From RUG806 sp045588855 (lineage in GTDB: Bacteria; Bacillota; Clostridia; Oscillospirales; Acutalibacteraceae), in NCBI GenBank assembly GCA_045588855.1, contig JAZNEX010000058.1, forward strand, positions 62,001 to 126,000: a stretch of 64,000 bases of DNA, read 5' to 3'. Below are positions 25,577 to 34,314 of the stretch, in pieces. The translations under genes were made by a program, and so were the position numbers. Below the pieces are notes generated by a model. That model was given only the letters and a program-made list of their open reading frames with translations. It searched no databases and was not told the origin of the DNA. Numbering within the stretch: the stretch's first letter is position 1; the number at the start of each line of letters is the position of its first letter.

Positions 25577-25652
25577 AAGAAAACTGCCGAGTGTTCGTAA
25601 AGAACACTCGCCTATCGGTACCCGTATTTTTATGGATTTACTTATTTGAAAA

Positions 25653-27179
25653 TCAGTCGTTGTTTACAGCTGCAAGGCGTAAAGCAAAGAGATCTTCTTC
25701 AAGACCGACGGAAGCACGGAGAATAAGACGAGCATCCTTTGCTGCAACTACTTCGTCGCCGGTAATGTCACATGCTGCACAAACGAAATTGCCGTCTTCG
25801 TACTTGTCAAGCTTAACGGAAACTCTGAGAGCAATTCTTGCATCGCTTGCAGTGATATCACCGTCACCGTTAGCATCACCGATAACTGCAATATAAGCTG
25901 TCTTCTGCTTAGGAGTAACAATCTTAAGACCTGTCTTGCCGTATTCCTTAACGGAATATGCTTCTTCATTTACATCTGTTACATATGAATTTTCATCTGT
26001 GTGAGAAAGAATCATATCAAGCTTTGTTTCTGCTGCAGTGATTACATTCTGTCCTACAAGGAAAGCAACATCAGAATCTTTGAAGTTAATAGCCTTAAGG
26101 GGAAGGGGCTTGTGGCCTGAGATATAAGTCTTACAATCCTTACAATATTCGCCCTCTGTGTAACCTAATGTTTCAGCAGTAGCTTCAACAGGAGCAGAGT
26201 ATTCTGTATTCTGGTGATTTGTGGGGTCGATGGGGGATTTGCCTGTCTTGATGTGGCACTTATCACGAGAGCATACGAATGTAGCGCAGCCTTCTTTTGT
26301 ACATGTAGCATCCTTGTATGAGCACTTGATTACCCAATCGTGATTCTTCTTGTCAACAGGAATGATATCACGGCCGAAAAGATACTTGTCGCATTCTACA
26401 CAGTAAAGACCTTCTGTATAACCTGTTTCCTTACAGTTTGAGGGAACAGCCTTATGATATTCCATATATCTGTGCTTACAGTAATCAACAATAAGCTTGT
26501 CTTCAGAAAGAGTTTCGTTGAAGGGAGAAATGTTTATAACCTTCCATTCAGCCATAATGCCTGCATAGTAGATGTTCTTAAGGTTTGTGCACCACTGGAA
26601 AGCATAAATTTCAATATCTCTGAGAGTATCGGGAAGAAGGATAGCTTCAAGGCTTACACAGTTAAAGAATGTTGACTGAGCAATAACTTCTGTTCCGTCA
26701 GGAATTTCAATGAAACGAAGGCTCTTACAATTGCTGAATGCTGCCTCGCCGATTTCTGTTGTTTTCCATGAAAGTGTGATTGTAAAAAGATCTGTACAGT
26801 CACTGAAAGCAGAAGCACCGATCTTCTCTACATTTTCACCAATTTCAACTTCTTCAAGATCGGGGCAGTTTGCAAATGCAAAAGCACCGATATTTGTAAT
26901 TTTGTCATCGATAACAACTCTGATTATATTGGGTCTGTATTCTGCCCAGGGCTGTGTGCCGTCTGTATAATCATCCATTGTGCCTATACCGAGAATGTTG
27001 AGAGTGCCTGTCTCTTCATCAAAAATCCATTCGGTTCCTTCACCGCAGACACCTCTGATTTCTTCAACAACCGTCTCTTCTTCGGCTGCTTCTTCAGTTG
27101 CCCATGCAGTCAGGGGAATGATGCTGAAAACCATTATGATAGCAAGGATTGCACTGAAAAATTTAACTGATTTTTTCAT
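25653..27179 (-). CDS. Secreted BspA-like LRR protein with C-terminal dockerin-type repeats
   Basis: The 508-residue protein has a signal peptide (about residues 1-27, cut after AWA), an Ig-like start, five or six BspA-type LRR_5 repeats (pattern IGAFAFANCPDLEEVEIGENV, about residues 80-210), then cysteine pairs in YCxxC-like motifs (about 230-345). It ends in two EF-hand-like dockerin segments: GDANGDGDITASDARIALR and DITGDEVVAAKDARLILR. Dockerins bind cohesins on scaffoldins or wall proteins and need calcium; here the cargo is an LRR region rather than an enzyme. It is monocistronic. Confidence 0.82.
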   Translation of the reverse strand: MKKSVKFFSAILAIIMVFSIIPLTAWATEEAAEEETVVEEIRGVCGEGTEWIFDEETGTLNILGIGTMDDYTDGTQPWAEYRPNIIRVVIDDKITNIGAFAFANCPDLEEVEIGENVEKIGASAFSDCTDLFTITLSWKTTEIGEAAFSNCKSLRFIEIPDGTEVIAQSTFFNCVSLEAILLPDTLRDIEIYAFQWCTNLKNIYYAGIMAEWKVINISPFNETLSEDKLIVDYCKHRYMEYHKAVPSNCKETGYTEGLYCVECDKYLFGRDIIPVDKKNHDWVIKCSYKDATCTKEGCATFVCSRDKCHIKTGKSPIDPTNHQNTEYSAPVEATAETLGYTEGEYCKDCKTYISGHKPLPLKAINFKDSDVAFLVGQNVITAAETKLDMILSHTDENSYVTDVNEEAYSVKEYGKTGLKIVTPKQKTAYIAVIGDANGDGDITASDARIALRVSVKLDKYEDGNFVCAACDITGDEVVAAKDARLILRASVGLEEDLFALRLAAVNND

Positions 27180-27211
27180 AAAAGTTACCTCCGAATTTTA
27201 TATTCTATGTA

Positions 27212-27240
27212 ATGATACTGCATTTTGAAAAAAATGTCAA
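27212..27240 (-). promoter_or_regulatory. Promoter of the LRR-dockerin gene
   Basis: On the minus strand TTGACA (27235-27240), 17 bases, TATCAT (27212-27217), then CGGAGG before the ATG. Confidence 0.8.
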
Positions 27241-27373
27241 TACTTCAAATCTTTTATTGGATATTTTATTTAATAAAACAGAAACAAAACAGAAATATCC
27301 GGAACAACGGTACAGATTATATTTGTGCTTAATTTTTTTTTTTTGATTAGTATGGTGTGATTTATGATAAGAT

Positions 27374-27403
27374 AAAACAAGCTCCGCAGCGTTTACTGCG
27401 GAG
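27374..27403 (-). terminator. Terminator of the dehydrogenase gene
   Basis: A perfect 8-bp GC-rich stem (27382-27389 with 27396-27403) is followed on the minus strand by CTTGTTTT. Confidence 0.8.
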
Positions 27404-27424
27404 TTGTACATTATCTTTATAAGC

Positions 27425-28465
27425 TTACTTTCTTGCAGCTTCAATGCATTCTTCAGCAAATCTTTCAGCGATAACGCCTTCGGGTTCACCGGTCTTCTGT
27501 GATTCTGTAAGGATGTGTTCAACAGTGTTGTAAATGTTGTTAACCTTCTTAAGAACATCTTCTTCGTTGTAGTTGCCGGCAGCTTCGCCTGCTGCATTGA
27601 TAACGCCACCTGCGTTGATGATGAAGTCAGGTGCATAGAGGATACCTCTTGCCTTAAGAGCTTCACCTGAAGCAAGGTCAAGAATAACGTTGTTAGCAGC
27701 ACCTGCAATAGCCTTGCAGTTGAATCCGGGGATGGTCTTGGGGTTAACGATTGCACCGAGAGCACAGGGAGCAAAAATGTCACATTCCTGAGTGAGGATT
27801 TCATCGGCAGAAACGATTGTTGCACCGTACTTTTCAGCAGCGATTTCAAGGTTAGCCTTGTTGTTTCTGTTAGCAACATAGAGCTTTGCGCCTTCTGAAG
27901 CGAGGTGCTTACAAAGGTCAAGACCTACCTTACCTACACCCTGAACGGCAATTGTTCTGCCTTCAAGATTGTCAGAGCCGAATGCTACCTTTGCAGTAGC
28001 CTTGATGCCCTGGTATACACCGATAGCAGTGAAGGGTGAGGGGTCGCCTGAAATGTGGGGAAGACCGCAGATGTGCTTTGTCTTTCTTGCAATGATAAGA
28101 GCATCGTCACAGTCTGTGTTAACGTCTTCAGCAGTAATATAACAGCCGTTAAGAGCATTCATAGCTTCACCGAAAGCTTCGAACATAGCCTCTGTCTTCT
28201 GTGAGGGGTCTGCGATGATAACAGACTTACCGCCGCCGAAATCAAGACCTGCAGCAGCATTCTTGTGTGACATACCTCTTGAAAGTCTGAGAACATCGAA
28301 AAGTGCTTCGTCTTCAGAAGCATAGGGGAGAAGACGGCAGCCACCGATAGCGGGACCTCTTACTGTGTTGTGAACAGCAATAATAGCCTTAAGACCTGCT
28401 TTTTCATTGTTTACGAAAAGTATTTTTTCGTGACCGTATTTTGTAATTTCCTGCATTACATTCAT
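27425..28465 (-). CDS. Leucine/valine dehydrogenase family (Glu/Leu/Phe/Val dehydrogenase)
   Basis: The 346-residue length fits leucine or valine dehydrogenases rather than the longer glutamate enzymes. RGPAIGGCRLLPY, the catalytic Lys in LDFGGGKSVIIADP, AEDVNTDCDDA and the NAD-binding VQGVGKVGLDLCKHLA are present. The family reversibly deaminates branched-chain amino acids to their keto acids with NAD. The ATG ending at 28465 has AAGGA 10 bases upstream; the ATG three codons later is an alternative. It lies near the T-box operon that may respond to valine. Confidence 0.88.
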   Translation of the reverse strand: MNVMQEITKYGHEKILFVNNEKAGLKAIIAVHNTVRGPAIGGCRLLPYASEDEALFDVLRLSRGMSHKNAAAGLDFGGGKSVIIADPSQKTEAMFEAFGEAMNALNGCYITAEDVNTDCDDALIIARKTKHICGLPHISGDPSPFTAIGVYQGIKATAKVAFGSDNLEGRTIAVQGVGKVGLDLCKHLASEGAKLYVANRNNKANLEIAAEKYGATIVSADEILTQECDIFAPCALGAIVNPKTIPGFNCKAIAGAANNVILDLASGEALKARGILYAPDFIINAGGVINAAGEAAGNYNEEDVLKKVNNIYNTVEHILTESQKTGEPEGVIAERFAEECIEAARK

Positions 28466-28533
28466 TGTGTATCATTCCTTAAAATATAGATTCTTGAAAT
28501 ATTCAGAATAAGCAATATCTCAATTTAGTTAAT

Positions 28534-28562
28534 AATATACTGCAAAATTTTCTGCTTGTAAA
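28534..28562 (-). promoter_or_regulatory. Promoter of the dehydrogenase gene
   Basis: On the minus strand TTTACA (28557-28562), 17 bases, TATATT (28534-28539). Confidence 0.7.
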
Positions 28563-28635
28563 TATTTTTTTTGTGAATTATTAATGTATTTTTTTAATAG
28601 AGCAAATATGATGAATTTATTTAATCAATTTTGCA

Positions 28636-28684
28636 CAAAAATCCCTGTCTGCAGTAATTTATTTTTATTCTGTGTGACGGGGAT
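28636..28684 (-). terminator. Probable terminator of the membrane-protein gene
   Basis: A 9-bp stem (28641-28649 with 28676-28684, one wobble) with a long loop is followed on the minus strand by TTTTTG. Confidence 0.5.
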
Positions 28685-28732
28685 GTGTTATTTTGTAAAT
28701 GCTGTTGTTTGTAAAAGAGGGGGGAGATGCAA

Positions 28733-29449
28733 TTATTTATAAAAATCATGTTCCTCTAAATATTGCAATTCTCTTTCACGGTCGGTTTTGGATCTTGCTT
28801 TTACGTAAGCTCTTAATTCCTTACGGTTTTTACCTATTATGCCGTTTCTTGCAAAGGCAACCCAGAACATTCCTACGACACTTCCGGCTCCTGCGAGTAT
28901 CATATCAATCATAGTGTCAACAAGTCCGTCTTCACCGAGGATGGGGGACACCTGAAGAGTGTAGCCGTAAAGACGGTCCATTGTGAATTCGTAATATTCC
29001 CATGCAACAAGAATGAAGCAGGAGAAGCACAATGCAAATAAAGCTGCAAGACCGGGGCTTAAGTGTCTGCTTCTGCCCTGGAAGGCTACCGCAAAGTCAT
29101 AAGCAAAGTAGGAAGCCACAACACCCGATATGAAATGCTCTATAAGGTCAACATAAAGGAAGTTTGTTTTTGTATTGAGCACATAGCCGATTACAACACC
29201 GAAGCAGATAAAGAGATTGAGCATTGTCTGCGCCTGATATGTTACACGTGTTATAAAGGATTTTCCGCCGAAAAGCTGGAACATATCCCACAGATGCGTG
29301 AATGCTATTGCGAAAAGTCCCATAAGAAATTGTGTTGTGGAGTTATGTAAAAGACCCCACACACCGAAAATTATAAGTGAAGCACGAACAAGCCACCATA
29401 TAATCTGATGAAACATAGGTATGGGAGTTATTTTGTTGAGTTTTTTCAT
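28733..29449 (-). CDS. Membrane protein of unknown function, DUF2238-like
   Basis: The start at 29449 (MKKLNKITPIPMFHQ) is chosen because AAAGGAG lies six bases upstream, which shortens a longer frame by 11 residues. The 238-residue protein has six or seven membrane segments. The pattern HFISGVVASYFAYDFA...WEYYEFTMDRLYG...DTMIDMILAGAGSVVG resembles the conserved acidic/His core of DUF2238/YjdF-type membrane proteins. The family call is from memory of the pattern. The C-terminus is charged and cytoplasmic. Confidence 0.6.
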   Translation of the reverse strand: MKKLNKITPIPMFHQIIWWLVRASLIIFGVWGLLHNSTTQFLMGLFAIAFTHLWDMFQLFGGKSFITRVTYQAQTMLNLFICFGVVIGYVLNTKTNFLYVDLIEHFISGVVASYFAYDFAVAFQGRSRHLSPGLAALFALCFSCFILVAWEYYEFTMDRLYGYTLQVSPILGEDGLVDTMIDMILAGAGSVVGMFWVAFARNGIIGKNRKELRAYVKARSKTDRERELQYLEEHDFYK

Positions 29450-29609
29450 AAAGTACACTCCTTTTTCTGAGAAATAAGGCAAGGCTTATTATATACATAC
29501 AATTATATAATGGGGTGTTATAGTAATTTTTGTACCTCAAAATGTCAAAAATGATGCGATGATTAAAAGCCTTGCTTACAGGAATTAATTATTTTAATGA
29601 ATCAAAGCA

Positions 29610-29638
29610 TTGACATGGATTAAAATTAATGATAGAAT
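29610..29638 (+). promoter_or_regulatory. Promoter of the T-box operon
   Basis: TTGACA (29610-29615), 17 bases, TAGAAT (29633-29638). Confidence 0.85.
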
Positions 29639-29644
29639 TACCCC

Positions 29645-29925
29645 ATAATTAAAGGCTATGACGAAGAGGGATGTTTCAGATAACCTCAAGAGAGACGGCG
29701 GTAGGTGTGAGCCGTTGGTGAAGGGAAACAGTCTGTAGCTTCCGAGCCGGAGAGAGGAAAGCATACCTGCCGTAGAACTCTCCCGTAAGGCTGCGTAAAA
29801 GCATAAGGCTTATGAGATAATCATATAAGAGCCTGAGTGGCGTTATGGACGCAATTTGAGTGGTACCGCGGGTATATTTTACTCGTCTCAAAGAAAATTT
29901 TTCTTTGGGGCGTTTTTTTATTGCC
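29645..29925 (+). promoter_or_regulatory. T-box riboswitch (specifier most likely GUA, valine)
   Basis: The leader has the T-box bulge sequence GAGTGGTACCGCGGG (29858-29872), the distal AAGAGAG...GGTG elements of stem I (29688-29707), and a terminator (stem 29884-29896 with the arm ending at 29912, then seven T). The UGGU of the bulge pairs with a tRNA ending ACCA. Aligning stem I to known leaders by its base (GGCT/AGCC), the upper helix GTTTC/GAAAC, and the ten bases before GAGC places the specifier at GTA (29737 region). The usual AGUA/GAA loop E is not obvious, so the specifier is uncertain. Uncharged tRNA should turn the operon on. Confidence 0.85.
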
Positions 29926-29940
29926 CTGACAGGAGGAATT

Positions 29941-32235
29941 ATGAGTAACAGTATAACAGGACTTGATTTTAAAATTCAGGAAATGGCTGCGCGTATAAAG
30001 GACCTGAGAGAGGTTATGGGATATACTTATTCCGAAATGGCTCTCAAAACAGGTGTCAGTGTTGATGAATATATGAAGTGTGAAGAAGGAAAAAATGACC
30101 TTAACTTCGCATTCATATATCGCTGTGCACTCGCTTTCAATGTCGATGTCACTGATATTATTCAGGGCTCGTCCCCGACACTTGCTTCTTACACTGTCAC
30201 AAGAAAGGGAGAAGGACAGATAATACAGCACGCGCACGGTATGACATATTATAACCTTGCTGCTTCCTTTAAAAACAGAATTGCAGAGCCTCTTTATGTT
30301 CATTCCGTAAAGGGTGAGGATGCAAACAAGGATATTGAGCTTACTACTCACGAAGGACAGGAAATCGATATTGTTATAAAGGGTACGCTCAAGGTACAGG
30401 TAGGTGAGCACATTGAAGTGCTTCACGAGGGCGACAGTATTTATTATGACTCATCGGCACCTCACGGTATGGCTGCTGTAGGTGATGATGACTGTCTTTT
30501 CTATGCTATTGTTCTTAATCCTTCAGGTGAACCTATTCCCGAATTCTCTGCCCAGAAGGCTGAAATTGCAGTTTCCCCCAAGCGTATCGGCGAAGCAAAG
30601 ACAGACCGTGTATACCGTAAGTGGGTTGCTGTTCAGAAGAATGGAAACGGCACACCCGTCAAGGTTGACTTTATGAATGAGGATAAGTTCAATTTTGCTT
30701 TCGACATAGTTGATGAAATTGCATTGAAGAAGCCCGATAAGCTTGCCATGCTCCATATTTCAGAGGACCACACAGAAAGAAGATTCACCTTTGATGATAT
30801 TTCACGTGCATCAAATCAGTGTGCAAACTATTTCACTTCACTCGGTATCAAAAAGGGTGACAGAGTTCTTCTTGTTATGAAGCGTCATTATCAGTTCTGG
30901 TTTGCAATTTTAGGTCTTCACAAGATAGGTGCTGTTGCAATTCCTGCCACAAATCAGCTGCTGCAGCACGATTTTTCATACAGATTCAATGCTGCAGGCA
31001 TCAGTGCAATTCTCTGTACTGCAGACGGTACAACATCGGATGAGGCCGAAAAGGCTGCGAATGAATCTCCCACACTTACAACAAAGATTATTGTCAATGG
31101 CGAAAAGGACGGCTGGCATAATTTTGATAATGAATATAAGCTTTTCAGTGAAAAGTTTGACAGAAAAGTGGATTCACCCTGCGGTGATGACCTTATGCTT
31201 ATGTTCTTTACATCAGGTACAACAGGCTATCCCAAGATTGCGGCACATAACTTCAAGTATGCACTCGGTCATTTCGTAACTGCAAAATACTGGCACTGTG
31301 TTGACCCTGACGGACTTCATCTTACAATTTCCGATACAGGCTGGGCAAAGGCACTGTGGGGTAAGCTTTACGGACAGTGGATGTGCGAGGCTGCAACATT
31401 TGTATATGACTTTGACAGATTCAATGCGGCTGACATTCTTCCTATGTTCAGTAAATATCATATTACTACATTCTGCGCTCCTCCCACTATGTACAGAATG
31501 CTTATCAAGGAAGATCTTACAAAGTATGATATGTCTTCGGTTGAACACGCAACAATTGCAGGTGAGGCACTTAACCCCGAAGTATTCAAGCAGCTTGAAA
31601 AACTTACCGGACTTCGTATTATGGAAGGCTTCGGTCAATCCGAAAGCACACTTATGATCGGTAATCTTGTAGGCGCAAATCATAAGATCGGTTCAATGGG
31701 TAAGCCCGTTCCCATTTATGATATTGATATTGTTGACAGTGAGGGCAATTCCTGTGATGTAGGTGAGCACGGTGAAATTATAGTCAGAACAGGGGATAAG
31801 AAGCCCTGCGGCCTGTTTACCGGCTACTACCTTGACGAAGAAAAGACAAACGAAGTATGGTATGACGGCATGTATCATACAGGTGATATGGCATGGAAGG
31901 ACGAAGACGGATTTTATTGGTATGTGGGCAGAATTGACGACGTTATCAAATCTTCAGGCTACCGTATCGGACCCTTCGAAATCGAAAATGTTATTATGGA
32001 GCTTCCTTATGTTCTTGAATGCGGTGTTACCGCAGCTCCCGATGAGGTCAGAGGACAGGTTGTTAAGGCTGTTATCGTACTTACAAAGGGTACAGAAGGC
32101 AGCGACGCACTCAAGAAGGATATTCAGAACTACGTAAAGAAGCATACTGCTCCTTACAAGTATCCCCGAATTGTTGAATTCAGAGAATCTCTTCCCAAAA
32201 CTACAAGCGGAAAGATTATCCGAAACAAGCTCTGA
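29941..32235 (+). CDS. HTH-cupin-acyl-CoA synthetase fusion (AMP-forming)
   Basis: This 764-residue protein joins an XRE-type HTH (about residues 14-75), a cupin domain (about 95-205) and a full acyl-CoA synthetase (about 265-760). The last carries FTSGTTGYPK (about 422-431), GFGQSES, YHTGDMAWKDEDG, YVGRIDDVIKSSGYRIGPFE and the C-terminal catalytic Lys in TTSGKIIRNKL. MACS-like enzymes activate medium or branched-chain carboxylates. AGGAGG precedes the ATG, just after the T-box terminator. The N-terminal part could bind DNA and a small ligand, making an enzyme that also regulates. The substrate is inferred only. Confidence 0.85.
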   Translation: MSNSITGLDFKIQEMAARIKDLREVMGYTYSEMALKTGVSVDEYMKCEEGKNDLNFAFIYRCALAFNVDVTDIIQGSSPTLASYTVTRKGEGQIIQHAHGMTYYNLAASFKNRIAEPLYVHSVKGEDANKDIELTTHEGQEIDIVIKGTLKVQVGEHIEVLHEGDSIYYDSSAPHGMAAVGDDDCLFYAIVLNPSGEPIPEFSAQKAEIAVSPKRIGEAKTDRVYRKWVAVQKNGNGTPVKVDFMNEDKFNFAFDIVDEIALKKPDKLAMLHISEDHTERRFTFDDISRASNQCANYFTSLGIKKGDRVLLVMKRHYQFWFAILGLHKIGAVAIPATNQLLQHDFSYRFNAAGISAILCTADGTTSDEAEKAANESPTLTTKIIVNGEKDGWHNFDNEYKLFSEKFDRKVDSPCGDDLMLMFFTSGTTGYPKIAAHNFKYALGHFVTAKYWHCVDPDGLHLTISDTGWAKALWGKLYGQWMCEAATFVYDFDRFNAADILPMFSKYHITTFCAPPTMYRMLIKEDLTKYDMSSVEHATIAGEALNPEVFKQLEKLTGLRIMEGFGQSESTLMIGNLVGANHKIGSMGKPVPIYDIDIVDSEGNSCDVGEHGEIIVRTGDKKPCGLFTGYYLDEEKTNEVWYDGMYHTGDMAWKDEDGFYWYVGRIDDVIKSSGYRIGPFEIENVIMELPYVLECGVTAAPDEVRGQVVKAVIVLTKGTEGSDALKKDIQNYVKKHTAPYKYPRIVEFRESLPKTTSGKIIRNKL

Positions 32236-32236
32236 T

Positions 32237-33013
32237 ATGAATATATCACTTATACAGATGAATATGGCAGCGTGTGACACGGAATATAACTACTCACACG
32301 CTGAGCGCCTTATGAGAAAAGCTGCTGAGACTTCCGATGTGATAGTCCTGCCCGAAACATGGAATACGGGATTTTTTCCGAAGGATAACATACATTGTTA
32401 TGCAGATAAAAATGCTGAGAGATGCAAAGAAATGTTTTGCCGTATTTCACAGGAATACGGGGTGTGTATTATCGGAGGCAGTGTTACCGAAGAAAAGGAC
32501 GGCAGAATATACAACACCTGTTATATATATAATGAAAAAGGTGAGTGTGTATCTTCATACAGTAAAACCCATCTTTTTTCTCATATGGATGAACAGCTTT
32601 TTTATACCCCCGGGGATGATATACGGGTGTTTACAATCTGCGGAATGACAGCTGCAGTAATTATCTGCTACGATATCCGTTTCCCGGAGCTTACCCGCAA
32701 GGCAGCTCTTGACGGTGCTGAGCTTCTTTTTGTTGTTTCCCAATGGCCGGAAGAACGCATAAAGCTTCTTGAAACTCTGGCTAAGGGCAGAGCTGCTGAA
32801 AATCAGATGTATGTTGCCGTGTGTAATTCTGCAGGCAATATGAACGGTACGGTTTACGGCGGACAGTCCTTTGTCTCTGAGCCTACGGGTGAAATAATTT
32901 CAAAGGCTTCATCGGGAGAAGAAATTCTTACCGTCAGCATTGATGCCGCAAAGGTGAGGAAGCTTCGTGAACGCTTCAGGGTGTTCTCTGACAGGCGAGA
33001 AGATCTTTATTGA
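32237..33013 (+). CDS. Carbon-nitrogen hydrolase (nitrilase superfamily), omega-amidase-like
   Basis: The 258-residue protein has the Glu-Lys-Cys triad: LPETWNTGF, KTHLF, and CYDIRFPEL. YafV/Nit2-type omega-amidases, which hydrolyse the amides of 2-oxoglutarate or 2-oxosuccinate, fit the length and motifs best, but other amidases are possible. The ATG at 32237 lies one base after the synthetase stop codon, so the two are co-translated and share T-box control. No ribosome binding site is present, which supports coupling. Confidence 0.85.
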   Translation: MNISLIQMNMAACDTEYNYSHAERLMRKAAETSDVIVLPETWNTGFFPKDNIHCYADKNAERCKEMFCRISQEYGVCIIGGSVTEEKDGRIYNTCYIYNEKGECVSSYSKTHLFSHMDEQLFYTPGDDIRVFTICGMTAAVIICYDIRFPELTRKAALDGAELLFVVSQWPEERIKLLETLAKGRAAENQMYVAVCNSAGNMNGTVYGGQSFVSEPTGEIISKASSGEEILTVSIDAAKVRKLRERFRVFSDRREDLY

Positions 33014-33022
33014 TAATTTAAG

Positions 33023-33053
33023 AACCGTACGGAAAATCCGTGCGGTTTTTTTT
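33023..33053 (+). terminator. Terminator of the T-box operon
   Basis: An 11-bp stem (33023-33033 with 33037-33047, one G-U pair) is followed by eight T. Confidence 0.88.
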
Positions 33054-33062
33054 GATAAAATA

Positions 33063-33091
33063 TTGACAATCTGCTTTAACTGTGTTATTCT
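33063..33091 (+). promoter_or_regulatory. Promoter of the lysine operon
   Basis: TTGACA (33063-33068), 17 bases, TATTCT (33086-33091). Confidence 0.8.
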
Positions 33092-33106
33092 ACACTCATT
33101 ATTGAT

Positions 33107-33270
33107 GATAGAGGTGCGTTGGATAATCAGTAGCTTCTGTGTAAACCGTTACGCGGCGGTGTTGCAGGTGTGAAAGGTATCGGCGCCGAGGTTGATTCAG
33201 GCGTGAATTATTCCGGCAAGGTGAAATAAGATTCACTGTGCTGTCGCTTTTATCAGAGCGGAGAGCTATC
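33107..33270 (+). promoter_or_regulatory. Lysine riboswitch aptamer (L-box)
   Basis: The leader begins with GATAGAGGTGCG followed by AGTAG, contains GGTGTGAAAGGTATCGGCGCCGA, and ends in GAGCTATC, all hallmarks of the L-box. P1 pairs GATAG (33107-33111) with CTATC (33266-33270). Lysine binding stabilises P1 and lets the downstream terminator form, so lysine shuts off dapA-lysA. Confidence 0.95.
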
Positions 33271-33300
33271 TGTACTGAGTGTTTACACTCGTTTTGTATC

Positions 33301-33328
33301 GATAGCCGTGTTATGCGGCTGTTTTTTA
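33301..33328 (+). terminator. Riboswitch-controlled terminator of the lysine operon
   Basis: AGCCG (33304-33308) pairs with CGGCT (33316-33320) before six T. GATAGC (33301-33306) can instead pair with GCTATC (33265-33270), which is P1's 3' strand. So P1 and this antiterminator are mutually exclusive, giving the off-switch. Confidence 0.88.
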
Positions 33329-33414
33329 TGTACAAAGGGTATGGTGGTGCTGTCCGTTTTGCGGGCGGCTGATTTTTTGTTCAATACAGTATATAACAAT
33401 CGGAGGAAAATATA

Positions 33415-34302
33415 ATGAAAAAGACAGTTTTTACAGGTGCTGCAACAGCAATTGTTACCCCTCTTAACGAAAACGGTGTTGATTACGAAAGCTTCGGAAG
33501 ACTTATTGACTGGCAGATTGCAGAAGGTATCGATGCAATTGTAGCCTGTGGTACAACAGGTGAAGCATCAACCCTTACAGACGAAGAGCACAGAGAATGC
33601 ATAAAGTTTGCAGTTGAAAGAACAGCAGGCAGAGTACCTGTAATTGCAGGTACAGGTTCAAATGATACAGATTATGCAATCGATCTTACAAAGTATGCCT
33701 GCGAAGTCGGAGCAGATGCAGTTCTTCTTGTAACTCCTTATTATAATAAGGCAACTCAGAAGGGGCTTATCAAGTCCTTTGAGGTTGTAGCAGATGCTTC
33801 AACAAAGCCCTGTATCTTATATAATGTTCCCTCCCGTACAGGCTGTAACATTCTTCCCGCAACAATGGCGGCTCTGGCAGACCATCCCAATATTGTAGGT
33901 GTAAAGGAGGCTTCCGGTAATCTTTCACAGGTTGCAGAAATCGCAGCACTTACAAGAGGTAAGCTTGATATATATTCAGGTAATGACGATCAGATTCTTC
34001 CTCTCCTTTCATTGGGCGGCAAGGGTGTTATCTCAGTGCTTTCAAATATTCTTCCCAAAGAAACATCCATGATATGCAAGAATTATTTCAACGGCAATGT
34101 GGCTGAGGCTACAAAAATGCAGCTTGATTATCTTGCACTTATCAATGCTCTCTTCTGTGAGGTAAATCCCATCCCCGTAAAAGCTGCCTGTGCAGCTATG
34201 GGCTACGGCGAAAATTATCTTCGTCTTCCCCTTACTCCTATGGAGGAAGAAAATGAAAAGAAGCTCCTTGCTCTTATGCGGGAAGCAGGAATCAGGGTAT
34301 AA
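33415..34302 (+). CDS. dapA: 4-hydroxy-tetrahydrodipicolinate synthase
   Basis: The 295-residue enzyme condenses pyruvate with aspartate semialdehyde. TAIVTPLNENGVDYE, ACGTTGEASTLTDEEH, TPYYNKATQKGL with the catalytic Tyr, and the Schiff-base Lys in GVKEASGNL are present. It is the first gene of the lysine riboswitch operon, with GGAGG before the ATG. Confidence 0.96.
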   Translation: MKKTVFTGAATAIVTPLNENGVDYESFGRLIDWQIAEGIDAIVACGTTGEASTLTDEEHRECIKFAVERTAGRVPVIAGTGSNDTDYAIDLTKYACEVGADAVLLVTPYYNKATQKGLIKSFEVVADASTKPCILYNVPSRTGCNILPATMAALADHPNIVGVKEASGNLSQVAEIAALTRGKLDIYSGNDDQILPLLSLGGKGVISVLSNILPKETSMICKNYFNGNVAEATKMQLDYLALINALFCEVNPIPVKAACAAMGYGENYLRLPLTPMEEENEKKLLALMREAGIRV

Positions 34303-34314
34303 GAGGTAATTATA

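Larger units (their letters stand above)
25243..25625. repeat. Hairpin-rich intergenic element bounded by 10-bp inverted repeats
   Basis: ACGGGTACCG (25243-25252) and its reverse complement (25616-25625) bound 383 bases. Inside are TGAAGCTTTAAGCTTCA (near 25432-25448), a CTGCC/GGCAG hairpin, a CGAGTGTTC/GAACACTCG hairpin (25588-25610) and minus-strand reading stretches without a good ribosome binding site. It fills the whole gap between the LOG-family gene and the LRR-dockerin gene. Confidence 0.5.
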
